Below are positions 62,992 through 64,000 of a stretch of 64,000 nt of DNA, piece by piece. The stretch spans positions 10,605,855 through 10,669,854 of the forward strand of contig JAEMBT020000006.1 in the NCBI GenBank assembly GCA_018873245.2, given 5' to 3'. The position numbers and the translations under genes are program-made. Each line of letters starts with the position of its first letter. Position 1 is the first letter of the stretch. The notes beneath the pieces were generated by a model, which had not been told where the DNA came from, did not search any database, and worked only from the letters and a program-made list of their open reading frames with translations. The stretch is from Archegozetes longisetosus (lineage: Eukaryota > Arthropoda > Arachnida > Sarcoptiformes > Trhypochthoniidae).

Positions 62992-64000
62992 AGAAAAAAA
63001 AGATGAAGACCCTATTTATCCTTAAGAACGCTGAAAGAAAGTAGGCTCTTATAAAAGTGTTTTATCATATGCGTAATTTGGAATCAATATAGAAATGCTG
63101 TATCTATATCCTTGAATCTTCTTTTAATCAAGTTTGATAATCTACGTAGGTGCTTCCTTGATATTAATCATATAATTAATAACATTATCATCCAGTAATT
63201 GATATCCTATCATAATATTAACACTTTTGTTATCTTTGCAATTATTTCTTTCATCGATAGACTGAGAGATAGCTTTTATTACTGTATTGCATAAAAGAAT
63301 ATGAATATTGAGTTCTATGCAGTATTCTTAATGAATTACTAAATGGAAGTATTGGTATCAGAAACGTGTGAGTCTGTGCCGTTTTGAAACACACCTATTT
63401 TTAGTTAAGAGACTAAAAATTGATTTAGTTATTTATTTTTAAATTTTTTATTGAAATTTATCATCACATAGTAGTTTCTGAGTAAGTGTTGAGCTAAACA
63501 TATAAACTTTTGTGCTTTTATACGGATCGTAAGTTGAATGATTTGCTGAAAAACAAGATAAGTTACATCAGTGCTTAACTCAGTAAAAGACCGAAAAGTT
63601 TAGCATAAGATAAAATAACTAAGAGGTGATTGTTTTACGATTAAACGTTTACTTCTAGATGAGTTGAAGATTTGAAGTATTCTTAACTAACTTGCATAAT
63701 TCGATTACTGAGTTAATGATTAATTTATGTTAACTGAATAAGATTATTCACTATTTGATGCAGAACGATTCTGCGTATGATTGCAGTAAACGCATTTTGT
63801 ATTACAAGTAATCCTTTACTCAACTCATTTAATATTAATTTCAATCAAGTTTAACCATTTTTGAACTAAACTTATTTTTACGCTCAATCATATAACGAAA
63901 TTTAAAACTTAAGTAGAGTTAAGTTAGAGTTTCGTATTTGGTGAAAAATTCGAAAAGTAAGTTAAGCCAACTTATTTTACCTTTCGAGCAAATCATCCAA
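62992..64000. other. Intergenic to window end
   Basis: AT-rich with no supported frame, repeat or RNA. Confidence 0.6.

Overview
The window is nuclear DNA from an AT-rich, gene-sparse invertebrate, most likely an arthropod and probably a mite or other arachnid. Genes have short introns (mostly 55 to 110 bases) with GT-AG borders, the proteins are metazoan, and a short run of the arthropod telomere unit TTAGG occurs inside a foldback repeat. Organism placement is inference; no rRNA or mitochondrial marker is present. I recognised no retrovirus, LTR element, Polinton or other virus-like fossil.

Layout. 1-3.5 kb: little apart from weak coding scraps and a 20-base inverted repeat pair. 3.5-4.4 kb: an intronless gene for a secreted cysteine-rich protein with a MITE directly behind it. 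6.6-8.5 kb: a ZIP metal transporter of the ZIP8/ZIP14 kind. 9.6-14.3 kb (minus): DIS3L2, the 3'-5' exonuclease for uridylated RNA. 16.4-17.8 kb and 27.2-28.9 kb (plus): two paralogues joining a C2H2 finger, a nuclear-receptor-type C4 finger and a C-terminal CXXC domain, each preceded by a CpG-dense stretch. 18.5-20.0 kb (minus): UTP3/SAS10, a ribosome biogenesis factor. 31.4-32.9 kb (minus): SLC35F6. 35.7-39.4 kb (minus): mind bomb (MIB1), the Notch-ligand E3 ligase. 42.2-43.5 kb (minus) and 48.5-49.5 kb (plus): two divergent SERHL/kraken-type alpha/beta hydrolases with transposon remnants between them. 50.4-51.0 kb: CFAP20. 52.0-54.1 kb: two tandem ARF GTPases, the first a class II/class I chimera. 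54-63 kb: no intact gene, several MITEs of different families, and scraps of unidentified coding sequence.

The genes are mostly unrelated housekeeping and developmental genes; nothing suggests an operon or a shared pathway. The recurring theme is local duplication: the CXXC pair, the hydrolase pair and the ARF pair. In each pair the copies differ in intron number, and in the ARF pair the 5' halves look homogenised by gene conversion. The most unusual coding content is the three-zinc-module CXXC family, whose domain combination I do not recognise from any named family.
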